From JBFGCT01 sp963825565 (GTDB lineage Bacteria > Actinomycetota > Acidimicrobiia > Acidimicrobiales > Ilumatobacteraceae), in NCBI GenBank assembly GCA_963825565.1, contig CAWGTW010000009.1, forward strand, positions 124,001-188,000: a stretch of 64,000 bases of DNA. The letters are read 5' to 3'. The translations under genes and the position numbers were made by a program. Under the pieces are notes generated by a model. That model saw only the letters and a program-made list of their open reading frames with translations. It was not told the origin of the DNA and did not search any database. The number at the start of each line of letters is the position of its first letter. The first letter of the stretch is position 1. Shown piece by piece: positions 38,823-47,938 of the stretch.

Positions 38823-40133
38823 GTGATCGATCAGCGGTTGCTCCGGACCGACCTCGATGGGGTGAAGGCGGCGCTCGCACGGAGGTCGGCCGACCTGGTC
38901 GCCGACGCCGAACGGGCCGCGCTGATGGACGCCGAGTTGCGCGAACTCACGGCCGAACGCGACACGATCCGGGCCCGCGTGAACGCGCTCTCCAAGCGCG
39001 TCGGCGTCGCCCGGCGGGAGGGCGACACCACCACCGCCGAGCGGTTGCAGGCCGAGAGCAGGGAACTCGGCGAGGCCGAGAAGGAACTCGCATTTCGACA
39101 CGACGCTGTCACCGCGGACCTGCGGATGCTCCTGCTGGCGATCCCCAACCTTCCGAACGCCGACGCTCCCGACGGTGCGAGCGACGCCGACAACCCGATC
39201 GTCACCGGGCCGATCGGCCTGCCCGAATCGTTCCCGGACCATCGGCGCGTCCCCCACTGGGAGGCAGCGACCGCGCTCGGCATCCTCGACAACGAGCGGG
39301 CGGTCAAGATCTCCGGAGCGATGTTCACCATGCAGCGCGGCGCGGGCGCGACCCTCGCCCGCGCCCTGTGCCAGTACGGCCTCGACCTGAACGCCGACGT
39401 CCACGAGGAGATCCGGGCGCCGTCGCTCGTCACGACGGCGACCCTCACGGCCACCGGTCAACTCCCCAAGTTCGCCGACGACGCGTACGCGATCGAGCGC
39501 GACGACCTGTGGTGCATCCCGACCGCCGAGGCGCCACTGACGTCGCTGTACGGCGGCGAGACGCTCGACGACCACGAGCTACCGATCCGCGTGATGGCCT
39601 ACAGCCCGTCGTACCGGCGCGAGGCGGGTTCGGCCGGGCGCGACACGCGTGGCATGCTCCGCACCCACGAGTTCGACAAGGTCGAGATCCTCGCCTTCGC
39701 CACCCCGGAGCAAGCCCCCGATCTGCTCGCCGACATGGTCGCCCGCGCCGAACGGGCGATCGGCGGACTCGGGCTGCCCTACCGCACGATCGAGATCTGT
39801 ACGGGTGACATGGGCCAGTCGCACCACCGCAGCTTCGATGTCGAGGTCTACGCCCCCGGCGCCGACGCCTGGCTGGAGGTGTCATCGATCAGCTGGTTCA
39901 GCGACTACCAGGCTCGCCGCGGCGCCACCCGCTTCCGCCGCCACGACGCCGACGGCAAGCCGGTCAAGGGCAGCGAGTTCGTGCACACGCTCAACGGCTC
40001 GGCGCTCGCCGTCCCGCGGGTGTGGGCGGCGATCGTCGAGAACTACCGCAACGAGGACGGGTCGGTCACCGTCCCCGACGTGCTGCTGCCGTACATGCGT
40101 GGCATCGAGCGGATCGGTCCGGTCTCGAGATGA
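38823..40133 (+). CDS. serS: Seryl-tRNA synthetase
   Basis: 436 residues. An N-terminal coiled-coil arm (about 25-100) that grips tRNA(Ser) is followed by the class II core: PTAEAPLTSLY, motif 2 YRREAGSAGRDTRGMLRTHEF, the Ser site EVSSISWFSDYQARR and motif 3 NGSALAVPRVWAAIVE. The GTG at 38823 fits the family start (VIDQRLLRTD); TAGCCT at 38809-38814 lies 8 nt upstream, pointing to a leaderless mRNA. pdxH follows 7 nt after the stop. Confidence 0.96.
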   Translation: MIDQRLLRTDLDGVKAALARRSADLVADAERAALMDAELRELTAERDTIRARVNALSKRVGVARREGDTTTAERLQAESRELGEAEKELAFRHDAVTADLRMLLLAIPNLPNADAPDGASDADNPIVTGPIGLPESFPDHRRVPHWEAATALGILDNERAVKISGAMFTMQRGAGATLARALCQYGLDLNADVHEEIRAPSLVTTATLTATGQLPKFADDAYAIERDDLWCIPTAEAPLTSLYGGETLDDHELPIRVMAYSPSYRREAGSAGRDTRGMLRTHEFDKVEILAFATPEQAPDLLADMVARAERAIGGLGLPYRTIEICTGDMGQSHHRSFDVEVYAPGADAWLEVSSISWFSDYQARRGATRFRRHDADGKPVKGSEFVHTLNGSALAVPRVWAAIVENYRNEDGSVTVPDVLLPYMRGIERIGPVSR

Positions 40134-40140
40134 GCGGCCG

Positions 40141-40815
40141 ATGACCGACTGGTCCGCACGACCCGACGAGGGCCGGCGGTCGAGCCTGCGCGACCGTCGG
40201 GTCCAGTACGAGACGGCCGGCCTCGACGTCGACCGGCTCGATCCCGACCCGCTCGCCCAGTGGCAGCGCTGGCACGACGAAGCGCTCGACGCCGGCATCG
40301 CCGAGCCGAACGCGATGACCGTGGCCACGGTCGGTGCCGACGGCAAGCCCGACGCCCGGATCGTGCTCGTCCGGGGCGCCGACGAGCGGGGTCTGGTCTT
40401 CTACACCAACTACGAGAGCACCAAGAGCACCCAGTTGCGCGCCGTGCCGTCGGCGACCGCCGTCTTCTCGTGGCTCGACCTCCACCGGCAGGTCCGGGTG
40501 CGCGCCGACGTCGAGCGGGTCACCGCCGCCGAGAGCGACGCCTACTTCGCGTCACGCCCGCGGGGGAGCCAGATCGGCGCGTGGGCTTCACCGCAGAGCG
40601 AGGTCATCGCCGACCGATCGGCGCTCGAGCGGCGGGTGATCATCGCCGACGAGGAGTTCGCCGACGATCCGATCCCCCGGCCGGACCACTGGGGTGGATG
40701 GCGGCTGATCCCGTTCGAGTGGGAGTTCTGGCAGGGTCGCCCGAATCGGCTCCACGACCGGCTGCGGTACCGGCCCGCTGGCGGGGGCTGGGTCATCGAC
40801 CGACTCGCGCCCTGA
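40141..40815 (+). CDS. pdxH: Pyridoxamine 5'-phosphate oxidase
   Basis: 224 residues. The FMN-binding split-barrel motifs are visible: EPNAMTVATVGADGKPDARIVLVRG, VFYTNYESTKSTQL and the C-terminal GGWRLIPFEWEFWQGRPNRLHDR. The enzyme oxidises pyridoxamine or pyridoxine phosphate to PLP, the cofactor used by several enzymes encoded here (alanine racemase, aminotransferase, decarboxylase). It begins 7 nt after serS and is probably cotranscribed. Confidence 0.95.
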   Translation: MTDWSARPDEGRRSSLRDRRVQYETAGLDVDRLDPDPLAQWQRWHDEALDAGIAEPNAMTVATVGADGKPDARIVLVRGADERGLVFYTNYESTKSTQLRAVPSATAVFSWLDLHRQVRVRADVERVTAAESDAYFASRPRGSQIGAWASPQSEVIADRSALERRVIIADEEFADDPIPRPDHWGGWRLIPFEWEFWQGRPNRLHDRLRYRPAGGGWVIDRLAP

Positions 40816-40906
40816 CACCTGGTCGGGTCGATCGGTGGAGAATCAATCGAGAAACTGGACGACGTGGGGGTTGCCGCCCTGCCGCTGACCGGCAAGGCTT
40901 CATTCC

Positions 40907-41596
40907 ATGACGGGAACCAAGGTGCTGGTGGTCGACGACGAGCCGACCGTGCGCGAGGTCGTCGCCAGCTACCTCCGGCGCGACGGGCACGACGTCGCCG
41001 AGGCCGCCGACGGCACCAGGGCGCTCGAACTGCTCGACTCCGACCCACCCGACCTCGTCGTGCTCGACATGATGCTGCCCGGGGTGAACGGGCTCGACGT
41101 GTTGCGCCGTGTCCGGGCGGTGAGCGACATCCCCGTGATCATGCTGACGGCGCGGGCGGACGAGACCGATCGGGTGTCGGGACTCGAGCTCGGTGCCGAC
41201 GACTACGTGACCAAGCCGTTCTCTCCGCGAGAGCTCGCAGCCCGGGTGAACGGCGTGCTGCGCCGCACCGCAGGGCGCCAGACGGCGTCGCCCGGGCCGC
41301 TCGTGTTCGGCGACCTGACGATCGACGCGCTGAGCCGGGAGGTCACGCTCGGTGCGGAGACCATCGAGATGACGCCCAAGGAGTTCGACGTGCTGGCCTT
41401 CCTCGCCAGCTCACCCCGGCAGGTCTTCTCCCGCGCCCAACTGCTCGAGTCGGTCTGGCAGTCGTCGCCGGACTGGCAGGACCCGGCGACGGTCACCGTG
41501 CACGTCCGGCGAATCCGCAACAAGATCGAGGCCGACCCCGAACACCCGCGGCGGATCTCCACGGTCTGGGGCGTCGGGTACCGGTTCGAGGGATGA
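40907..41596 (+). CDS. OmpR/PhoB-family response regulator
   Basis: 229 residues. The receiver domain has the acidic pair in VVDDEPTVREV, phospho-acceptor Asp54 in LVVLDMMLPG, and the Lys of VTKPFSPREL. The C-terminal winged helix matches PhoB/OmpR (MTPKEFDVLAFLASSPRQVF, VTVHVRRIRNKIE). Its stop overlaps the ATG of the histidine kinase (ATGA), so they form a two-component pair. The signal and regulon are unknown. Confidence 0.95.
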   Translation: MTGTKVLVVDDEPTVREVVASYLRRDGHDVAEAADGTRALELLDSDPPDLVVLDMMLPGVNGLDVLRRVRAVSDIPVIMLTARADETDRVSGLELGADDYVTKPFSPRELAARVNGVLRRTAGRQTASPGPLVFGDLTIDALSREVTLGAETIEMTPKEFDVLAFLASSPRQVFSRAQLLESVWQSSPDWQDPATVTVHVRRIRNKIEADPEHPRRISTVWGVGYRFEG

Positions 41597-42645
41597 CCGC
41601 TGTCGCACCGGCGCCGGACGGGCGGCGCGAGTACACCCACCGGGTGCACGGTATGAACCGTCTCGGTCGTCGGTTCATGGCCGCGACGCTCGCCGTGCTC
41701 GGCGTGGCCATCGTGATGATCGCGGTGTCGGCCCAGGCGATGTTCATCAACGACCACGACCTCGGGCTGCTGATGTGGGTGCTCGTGCCCGCCGTGCTCG
41801 GCGCGGCGATGGTCGCCATGCTGATGGCCCGTCCGGTGGCCCGCGACGCCAAGCGGATCTGTGACGCCGCGATGCGCGTCGCCGATGGTGACCTCACCGC
41901 CCGCACCGGGGTCGTCCGCAACGACGAGCTCGGCGAGGCGGCGGAGATGTTCGACCTCATGGTCGACCGCCTCGACGCGGTCGAACGGGAGCGCTCGCTG
42001 ATGCTGTCGTCGATCTCCCACGATCTCCGCACCCCGCTGGCTGCGCTGCGCGCGGCGGTCGAAGCGATCCGCGACGGCGTCGCCGACGACCCGGACATGT
42101 ACCTGACCGGGATGGAGCGCCAGGTGCGGGCGCTGTCGTCGCTGGTCGACGACCTGCAGCTCCATGCCCGCCTCTTGAGCGGCACGCTCGAGCTCCGTCG
42201 AGCCACGCTCGACCTGACCGAGCTGGCGGACGAATCGATGGAGACCGTCCGCCCGCTCGCCCAATCGCGCGGCGTCAAGCTGCTGCTCGAGGCCGACCGG
42301 AGGGTGTCGGTCGATGCCGATGCCGCCCAGCTGGCGCGGGTGATCCGCAACCTCCTCGACAACGCGATCCGACATGCTCCCGCCGGCTCGGTCGTCCTCG
42401 TCCAGGTCGCCGATGGCGACGATCACGCCTTGCTGCGGGTGATCGACCAGGGCGACGGGTTCCCGGCGTCGTTCCGCGAGCGGGCGTTCGAGCCGTTCAC
42501 GCGCGCCGATCCGGCGCGCGACACCCGGACCGGGACCGCCGGTCTGGGGCTGTCGATCGCCCGTGGCATCGTCGCCGCGCACCACGGCGAGGTCGGGCTC
42601 GGCGAAGGGCCCGGTGGCGTCGTCATCATCAAGCTGCCGCGCTGA
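41593..42645 (+). CDS. Sensor histidine kinase
   Basis: 350 residues. Two membrane helices (about 25-48 and 55-78) with almost no extracytoplasmic loop lead to a HAMP domain, a dimerisation H-box SSISHDLRTPLAALRA and an ATPase domain with NLLDNAIRHA, VIDQGDGFP and TGTAGLGLSIARG. The lack of a sensor loop suggests it reads a membrane or internal signal. The ATG overlaps the response regulator stop. Confidence 0.93.
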   Translation: MTAVAPAPDGRREYTHRVHGMNRLGRRFMAATLAVLGVAIVMIAVSAQAMFINDHDLGLLMWVLVPAVLGAAMVAMLMARPVARDAKRICDAAMRVADGDLTARTGVVRNDELGEAAEMFDLMVDRLDAVERERSLMLSSISHDLRTPLAALRAAVEAIRDGVADDPDMYLTGMERQVRALSSLVDDLQLHARLLSGTLELRRATLDLTELADESMETVRPLAQSRGVKLLLEADRRVSVDADAAQLARVIRNLLDNAIRHAPAGSVVLVQVADGDDHALLRVIDQGDGFPASFRERAFEPFTRADPARDTRTGTAGLGLSIARGIVAAHHGEVGLGEGPGGVVIIKLPR

Positions 42646-42716
42646 GCGGTTCGCTCGCTTCGTCCGGCGGCTCGCTCACCTCCGCCTCGTCGGCGGCCGG
42701 TCGAACGGACCCCGTG

Positions 42717-43316
42717 TCACGGCCAGGAGGTGACCGCGTCGGTCAGTCCCTCGATCAGCGACTCGGTGTGCGGGGTGAGGCCGGGTCCCTCCCAGTCCCA
42801 CCAGAGCGGACTCGAACCGCGCACCCTGGGCGGCAGCTCGACCTGGACCCCGCCCGCCGGCGGCAGGTTCACCGGGTTCTCGGGGTGCTGGCCGCGCAGC
42901 TGGGCGGGGATCTCGTCGAGGTCGGTGAGGATGTCGTACGCCGGCAGCGTCCTGCGCAGGGAGTGCCCGATGTGCTCCGCGAACGCCCGGTTGCGCCCCC
43001 CGAGCAGGAGCGAGCCGAACAGCCCTCGGCGGCCGAAGCCGTGGACGGTGACCACGATCTCGACATGATCGAGGAAGGCTGCCATGCGCTCGGATTCCGC
43101 CGGCCGGACCTTGGTCGACGGCAGGTGATCGCGCATGCCGTCGGGCTGGCGGACCGCGTAGAACGACGCCCCGGCCGCCTCGGCGACGCGCTCGGCGATC
43201 ACGTCGGTCATCACCTCCAGTGCCCCGCCGTGGTAGGCCATGATCCCGACGCCGCCGCGTAGCACCGACACCTCTACCACGCCGGGCGTGGACAGCAGGG
43301 CGGCGAACGCGGTCAC
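42717..43316 (-). CDS. Poly-gamma-glutamate hydrolase-like metallopeptidase
   Basis: 199 residues of the DUF867/PghP-like family. Likely zinc ligands are in IMAYHGGALEVM (His), VVTVHGFG (His) and GVQVELPPRVR (Glu), the order found in phage poly-gamma-glutamate hydrolases with a carboxypeptidase-like fold. No signal peptide is seen. Host genes of this family are widespread in actinobacteria, with unknown substrates. The GTG start is 6 nt after CATGAT; a longer start is possible. Confidence 0.75.
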   Translation of the reverse strand: MTAFAALLSTPGVVEVSVLRGGVGIMAYHGGALEVMTDVIAERVAEAAGASFYAVRQPDGMRDHLPSTKVRPAESERMAAFLDHVEIVVTVHGFGRRGLFGSLLLGGRNRAFAEHIGHSLRRTLPAYDILTDLDEIPAQLRGQHPENPVNLPPAGGVQVELPPRVRGSSPLWWDWEGPGLTPHTESLIEGLTDAVTSWP

Positions 43317-43464
43317 GGACCCATCATGCTCGCGTCCGCGGGGCGGTGCGTGGCCGTGTGCCGAAGCCGATGAACCCCACCGTCGATGGTCCCGGCACGG
43401 ACCGCGGCGATCTCCTGGTCGCGTGCCCGAGATGCCCCGATCCCGGTGGCCTACGATGATCCGG

Positions 43465-44034
43465 ATGCTCGTCTGGATGGACCTCGAAATGACCGGGTTG
43501 GACCACACGACCGACGTCATCGTCGAGATCGCGACGCTGATCACCGACGATGAGCTGGGCATCGTCGCCGAGGGTCCGGACCTCGTCGTCCACCAACCCG
43601 ACGAGGTGCTCGAGGCGATGGACCCCTTCGTCATCGAGATGCACACGCGTTCGGGTCTGCTCGAGCTGATCAAGGCGTCGACGATCTCGCTGGAAGACGC
43701 CGGAGCCAGGACGCTCGAGTTCATCAAGCAGCACGTCCCGGAGCCGTCGACCGTTCCGTTGTGCGGCAACTCGATCGGCACCGATCGCCGGTTCCTCGCT
43801 GCGTACCTCCCCGCCATCGAGGACCACCTGCACTACCGGTCGATCGACGTGTCCAGCGTGAAGGAGCTCGTCAAGCGCTGGTATCCCGACGTCGACGCCC
43901 GCCGCCCGCGCGGCCAGGGCGCCCACCGAGCGCTCGACGACATCCGCGAGTCGGTGTTGGAGATGGAGTACTACCGCACGGTCGTCTTCCGCCCGCCCGA
44001 CGAGGTCGTCCTGCCCCCCGAACGTGACAGCTGA
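43465..44034 (+). CDS. orn: Oligoribonuclease
   Basis: 189 residues. DEDDh exonuclease motifs: VWMDLEMTGLD (Exo I), GNSIGTDRRFLAAYLP (Exo II) and QGAHRALDDIRESV with the catalytic His and Asp (Exo III). It degrades 2-5 nt RNAs and pGpG to mononucleotides. The ATG at 43465 is favoured over 43456 because TACGAT (43452-43457) lies 7 nt upstream and would overlap the earlier ATG. Its end overlaps the following lipoprotein gene by 11 nt. Confidence 0.95.
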   Translation: MLVWMDLEMTGLDHTTDVIVEIATLITDDELGIVAEGPDLVVHQPDEVLEAMDPFVIEMHTRSGLLELIKASTISLEDAGARTLEFIKQHVPEPSTVPLCGNSIGTDRRFLAAYLPAIEDHLHYRSIDVSSVKELVKRWYPDVDARRPRGQGAHRALDDIRESVLEMEYYRTVVFRPPDEVVLPPERDS

Positions 44035-44497
44035 CGACCGCCTGCCACCGGCTCGCCCGCCGGTCGAGGGGATGCTCGGGCGTGCCGCCCGGCTGCTGGG
44101 TCGCTGGGCGCTCCCGCTGGCCGTCGCGCCGCTCGCACTGCTGGCGTGCAGCGAGTCCGACGACGTGGTGTTCACCGCCGACACGGTCGTCGTCTACCGG
44201 GATGGCAACGACTCGTCGACGACGGTCGTCGTCGTCCCGCCCAACCCGGTGGTGATCGAGCGCATCTGGAGCCCGGAGGCGACGACCGCGGAGCTCCTCG
44301 GTGTCGGCGCGCTGCTCACCGACCCGGTCACCGTCGATGGCCGACCGGCCGACGTGCTGGCGTTCGACGTCGATGCCGACGGGTTCACGCTCCAGGTCCG
44401 GATCCTCGAAGCCGGCGCGCACGAGGTCTGCGTGCGCGACCGGTGCGATCGGGTGTTCCTCGGCGGCGCGGCCGACCCGGTCGGCGACGGGGGCTGA
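44024..44497 (+). CDS. Small putative lipoprotein
   Basis: 157 residues. A basic N-terminus is followed by a hydrophobic stretch ending LALLACSESD, a plausible lipobox. The mature part is acidic and beta-rich with a Val-rich strand (STTVVVVPPNPVVIERIWSP) and two Cys close together (EVCVRDRCDRVF), perhaps a disulfide. I do not recognise a family. The GTG start overlaps orn, suggesting cotranscription. Confidence 0.6.
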   Translation: MTADDRLPPARPPVEGMLGRAARLLGRWALPLAVAPLALLACSESDDVVFTADTVVVYRDGNDSSTTVVVVPPNPVVIERIWSPEATTAELLGVGALLTDPVTVDGRPADVLAFDVDADGFTLQVRILEAGAHEVCVRDRCDRVFLGGAADPVGDGG

Positions 44498-44704
44498 CGC
44501 AACGCCCGGCGCGATCGCCGACCGAGCGATCCGCGCATCGGTACGTGCCGGCTTCAGTGACGCGATCGGTGGCGTTCGGCCGCTCCTGCGGGCATCGGCG
44601 CCCGGGTCCGACGAGGTTCCGGACCCGGGGGCCGACGCGCGGTGGCCAGCGGACGTGTGCTCCACCTCCCACACACGGGCGGGCGCCGGGTAGGTTCGGC
44701 GGCG

Positions 44705-45679
44705 ATGCGCGCCGTCGTCCTCCGCTCCAAGGGTGGCCCCGAGGTCCTGACGATCGAGACCGTCGCCGACCCGACGCCGGGTCCGGACGAGATCCTGGTC
44801 GACGTGGCGCACACCGCGCTCAACCGTGCCGACATGCTGCAGCGGATGGGGATGTACCCCGATCCACGCAACCGGGACGTCGAGATCCCCGGCCTGGAGT
44901 ACGCCGGCACCGTGTCTGCGGTCGGCAGTGCGGTCACCAACCTGGTGCCCGGTGACCGGGTGATGGGGATCGAGGCCGGCGGGTGCTACGCCGAGCGGGT
45001 CGTCACCCACAGCCGCCAGGCGCTGCCGATCCCCTCGGGCGTCGCCCTCGAGGACGCCGCGGCGATCGCCGAGGTGTTCCTGACCGCCTGGGACGCGCTC
45101 GTCGTGCAGGGCGGCCTCACCAGCGGGCGCTGGGCCCTCGTCCACGCCGGCGCGTCCGGTGTCGGCACGGCCGCCATCCAGATCGCCAAGGCGATCGGGG
45201 CGCGCATCGCGGTCACCTGCTCCGCTGGCAAGGCGTCGGCCTGCGCCGAGCTCGGTGCCGACCTGGTGCTCGAGCGCAGCCCGGCCGATTGGCTCGGCCG
45301 GCTGTACGAGCACGTACCGGCCGGGGTCGACACGATCCTCGACGTGATCGGAGGCGACGAGGTCGAACGGAACCTGCACGCGGTGGCGATCGACGGCACG
45401 ATCGTGCAGGTCGGGCTGATGGGGGGCGGCGGGGCCTCGGTCAACGTCGGCCTGCTGTTGACCAAGCGGGTGACCTGGATCGGGACCACGCTGCGGTCGC
45501 GCCCGCTCGAGCGCAAGCTGGCGCTGTGCCAGCGCTTCATCGCCGAGGTGATCCCGCTGTTCGAGAGCGGGGCGCTGCGGCCGGTGATCGATTCGCGGTA
45601 TCCGTTCGACCGGATCGCCGATGCTCACCGGCGCATGGAGTCAAACGCCAACGTCGGCAAGATCCTCGTCGACCTCTGA
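44705..45679 (+). CDS. Zinc-independent NAD(P)H:quinone oxidoreductase (MDR, PIG3-like)
   Basis: 324 residues. MDR fold with a GroES-like N-terminal domain (PGLEYAGTVSAVGSAV) and a Rossmann domain with VHAGASGVGTAAIQIAKAIGA. The catalytic zinc Cys/His of alcohol dehydrogenases is absent, and NRADMLQRMGMYP is typical of the QOR/PIG3 branch, which reduces quinones with NADPH. TAGGTT (44691-44696) lies 8 nt before the ATG. Confidence 0.92.
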   Translation: MRAVVLRSKGGPEVLTIETVADPTPGPDEILVDVAHTALNRADMLQRMGMYPDPRNRDVEIPGLEYAGTVSAVGSAVTNLVPGDRVMGIEAGGCYAERVVTHSRQALPIPSGVALEDAAAIAEVFLTAWDALVVQGGLTSGRWALVHAGASGVGTAAIQIAKAIGARIAVTCSAGKASACAELGADLVLERSPADWLGRLYEHVPAGVDTILDVIGGDEVERNLHAVAIDGTIVQVGLMGGGGASVNVGLLLTKRVTWIGTTLRSRPLERKLALCQRFIAEVIPLFESGALRPVIDSRYPFDRIADAHRRMESNANVGKILVDL

Positions 45680-46159
45680 TCCGGCGAGTGCCTGGTAGCG
45701 CCGCCAACTGAAGAACGCGCCCGTCGACAGCACGACGATCGCCGCGGCGGCGAACACGAGCAGCGGCCCGGTGTTGCTCCCGCCGGCGCTGCCGTACGTG
45801 AACTGGATCGCCCCGGCGAGGGTGTGACCGTCACGGACGACCGGAGCGAGGTAGCGCACGATGTAGACGCCCTGCTGGTCGAGTTCGGGGAATTGGATCG
45901 TCGCCGTCGTCGGGTTGACCAGCACGGTCTCGGTCGGCTCGATCAGCTCGTCGCCCGGCCCGAGCAGGGCCATCTCGACGTCGGCGACCTCTTCGCCGAA
46001 GTCGATCGTCACCTCCGAGATCGGGTCGTCGATGGTCGAACCCGAGGCCGGTGTCGACGACGCGATGTCGTCGTGGGCGACGACGGTCCCGCCCCCCAAC
46101 ACGACGGCTGCCAACCCGCCGGCGATGGCGAGCGCGAAACCCGATCGGTTGCGAGTCAT
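45641..46159 (-). CDS. Secreted CopC-domain copper-binding protein with C-terminal anchor
   Basis: 172 residues. A signal peptide ends near VVAHDDIASSTPA, which leaves a His at the mature N-terminus as in CopC, and the second site appears as VVRDGHTLAGAIQF. A C-terminal helix (LLVFAAAAIVVLSTGAFF) and a basic tail anchor it. CopC proteins bind copper outside the cell for uptake or resistance; supply of copper to the oxidase is possible. The 3' end overlaps the convergent quinone oxidoreductase gene by 39 nt. Confidence 0.8.
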   Translation of the reverse strand: MTRNRSGFALAIAGGLAAVVLGGGTVVAHDDIASSTPASGSTIDDPISEVTIDFGEEVADVEMALLGPGDELIEPTETVLVNPTTATIQFPELDQQGVYIVRYLAPVVRDGHTLAGAIQFTYGSAGGSNTGPLLVFAAAAIVVLSTGAFFSWRRYQALAGSEVDEDLADVGV

Positions 46160-46225
46160 CGGTTCATTCAAGCACTGATCGGCCCGATTGGTGCCGCTGG
46201 TCCGCCGGTGTCGACCGGCTCGCTG

Positions 46226-47347
46226 TCACCCGTCGGACCGGGCATCGACGTGGCGCCCCTTCCAGGCCACCTGGCGGCGGGTGACGACGGCGAACAGGCT
46301 GCGCACGAAGATGACGACGAAGGCGAGTACCGCCAGCGGGTACAGGATCGCGGCGAGCGGGCGGATCGAACCGGCCCGCCGTCCGAGTACCCAGACCTGC
46401 ACGGCGCTCAGCGGGTACAGGAGCGGTTCGGCGATCCACCCACCGGCCAGCGAGCAGATCCACGCCAGGACCCCGAGCACCGCCCACCAGGTCGTGAACC
46501 GCGCCCCGGTGGCGATGCTGCGGGTCCATCCCTGCACGGTCTCGCGCAGGCCGTCGGGGTACATCCTGAACCGGATGTCCGGTGCCCCGCTGTAGAGCGC
46601 AGCCGAGCCGGCGGCGCGGGCGAGCCCGATGTCCTCGGTGTGCATCCGCCGGATCGTGGGGTCGGCATGACCGCCGATGCGGTCGTAGGTCGACCGGTCG
46701 ACGGCGAGGACCGGCCCGAACGCGACGCGGACCCGCACCCGCTCGCCCCACGGCGTGAACGCCCCGGACCCCATCAGCGCGGCGACGTTGCAGAGCATGC
46801 TCGCCTGCTCGGACGGTCGCTCGGTGGCGTGCCATGGTTGGACCGAAACCACCTCGCCCTGATGGTGTTCGATCGCCGCGGCGACGCGGGCGAGGAGGTT
46901 GCTGGGCGGGCGCACGTCGGCATCGAGGAACAGCAGGTTCTCGGCGACCGTGTTGCACGCACCGTGCCAGCAGGCGTGGGGCTTGCCCAGCCAGCCCGGC
47001 GGGAGCGCCGGCGGCGTGACGACCCGCGCACCCAACGCCGCCGCGACGTGGGCGGTGTCGTCGTCGGAGTGGTCGTCGACCACGACCAACTCGTCGCCGG
47101 GGCGGAGTTGGCGAACCAGCGGAGGTAGCAGATGGCCCAGCACGACCGCCTCGTTGCGCGCCGGGATGACGACGGCGATCGAGCGGCGGCCCGCGCCGTC
47201 GACCGCCGCGGCTGGAAGCGGTCGGAGCCGCCACAGGAGCATCCAACCGGCGAGCCAGCCGACGGCGTAGAGCACGACGTCGACCGATGTCGGCGCCGGC
47301 ACGGAGAGCGCCAGGCCGGCCGTGTGGAGTGCGTCGAACCCGATCAC
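46226..47347 (-). CDS. Membrane GT2 glycosyltransferase (CrtQ-like)
   Basis: 373 residues. One N-terminal helix, then a GT-A domain with VVIPARNEAVVLGHLLPPL, VVVDDHSDDDT and the metal-binding FLDADVRPP, then helices at the C-terminus. MHTEDIGLARAAG and RETVQGWTRSIATG resemble the acceptor and QxxRW-like segments of 4,4'-diaponeurosporenoate glycosyltransferases and related lipid glycosyltransferases. No carotenoid genes are nearby, so the acceptor is open. Start taken at the GTG 6 nt after CACAGT; the GTG 3 nt upstream is equally possible. Confidence 0.8.
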   Translation of the reverse strand: MIGFDALHTAGLALSVPAPTSVDVVLYAVGWLAGWMLLWRLRPLPAAAVDGAGRRSIAVVIPARNEAVVLGHLLPPLVRQLRPGDELVVVDDHSDDDTAHVAAALGARVVTPPALPPGWLGKPHACWHGACNTVAENLLFLDADVRPPSNLLARVAAAIEHHQGEVVSVQPWHATERPSEQASMLCNVAALMGSGAFTPWGERVRVRVAFGPVLAVDRSTYDRIGGHADPTIRRMHTEDIGLARAAGSAALYSGAPDIRFRMYPDGLRETVQGWTRSIATGARFTTWWAVLGVLAWICSLAGGWIAEPLLYPLSAVQVWVLGRRAGSIRPLAAILYPLAVLAFVVIFVRSLFAVVTRRQVAWKGRHVDARSDG

Positions 47348-47625
47348 CACCTCACTGTGGCCGCCCGCGCACGAATTCTCAAGAACGTGCACGACCGGGC
47401 GCTGCGCCGTCGCCGGGATCGTGAACGAAAACGACCATCCGGGAGGATCACCGTGACCACCTCGGGCCTCCACACCCCGATCGCGGCCCGTGCCCGCTAC
47501 GCGAAACCCACTTGACCGGACCCCCTCCGGCGTGGTTCCCTGGCACCACGCCGGAGCACCGGCGCGTGATCCGGGAGCCGAACGAGCGGCCGGTCACTCG
47601 AACCGACGACGAGGAAAGGACGCAG

Positions 47626-47820
47626 ATGAGCAAACGACCGATGTGTCGCACGCCGTTCGTCCGGTCGCGCCACGCTGCGCCTACGACCTTCGTCGTCCCG
47701 ACCACGATCGCCGCGTCCACCAATCGGTGGCTCGGTGCCGTCGGTTCGTCGACGACGTTCGGCGTGATCGGGACCACCGAGCGAACCTTCCCCGGCTGCC
47801 TCGCAGGAGGACTGACGTAG
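47626..47820 (+). CDS. Small ORF of 64 codons with strong ribosome site and terminator
   Basis: The ATG is preceded by GAGGAAAGGACGCAG, one of the best ribosome sites in the window, and the ORF ends 26 nt before an intrinsic terminator. The peptide (MSKRPMCRTPFVRSRH..., rich in Thr, Arg and Gly) matches nothing I know and has no membrane helix. It could be a real small protein or a leader for the whiB gene downstream. Supported by signals only, not by homology. Confidence 0.42.
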   Translation: MSKRPMCRTPFVRSRHAAPTTFVVPTTIAASTNRWLGAVGSSTTFGVIGTTERTFPGCLAGGLT

Positions 47821-47846
47821 ATCCGACGTCAGCACACCTCTCACGA

Positions 47847-47887
47847 GGCCGCCGGGTTCAGTACGAACCCGGCGGCCTTTCTGCTTT
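47847..47887 (+). terminator. Rho-independent terminator after the small ORF
   Basis: GGCCGCCGGGTTC (47847-47859) pairs perfectly with GAACCCGGCGGCC (47865-47877) around a 5-nt loop AGTAC, followed by TTTCTGCTTTT. A 13-bp GC-rich stem with a T-rich tail is a textbook terminator. It lies between the small ORF and whiB and could act as an attenuator. Confidence 0.9.
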
Positions 47888-47938
47888 TCACCCACCCACC
47901 AGCCCGACCGAATCACCTGACCGACGAGGATCCCACCG

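Noticed and set aside
44498..44704. Possible RNA gene in the gap before the quinone oxidoreductase
   Set aside because: No T-arm-like or acceptor-stem pairing was found, and the region shows only GC-rich text plus the TAGGTT promoter.
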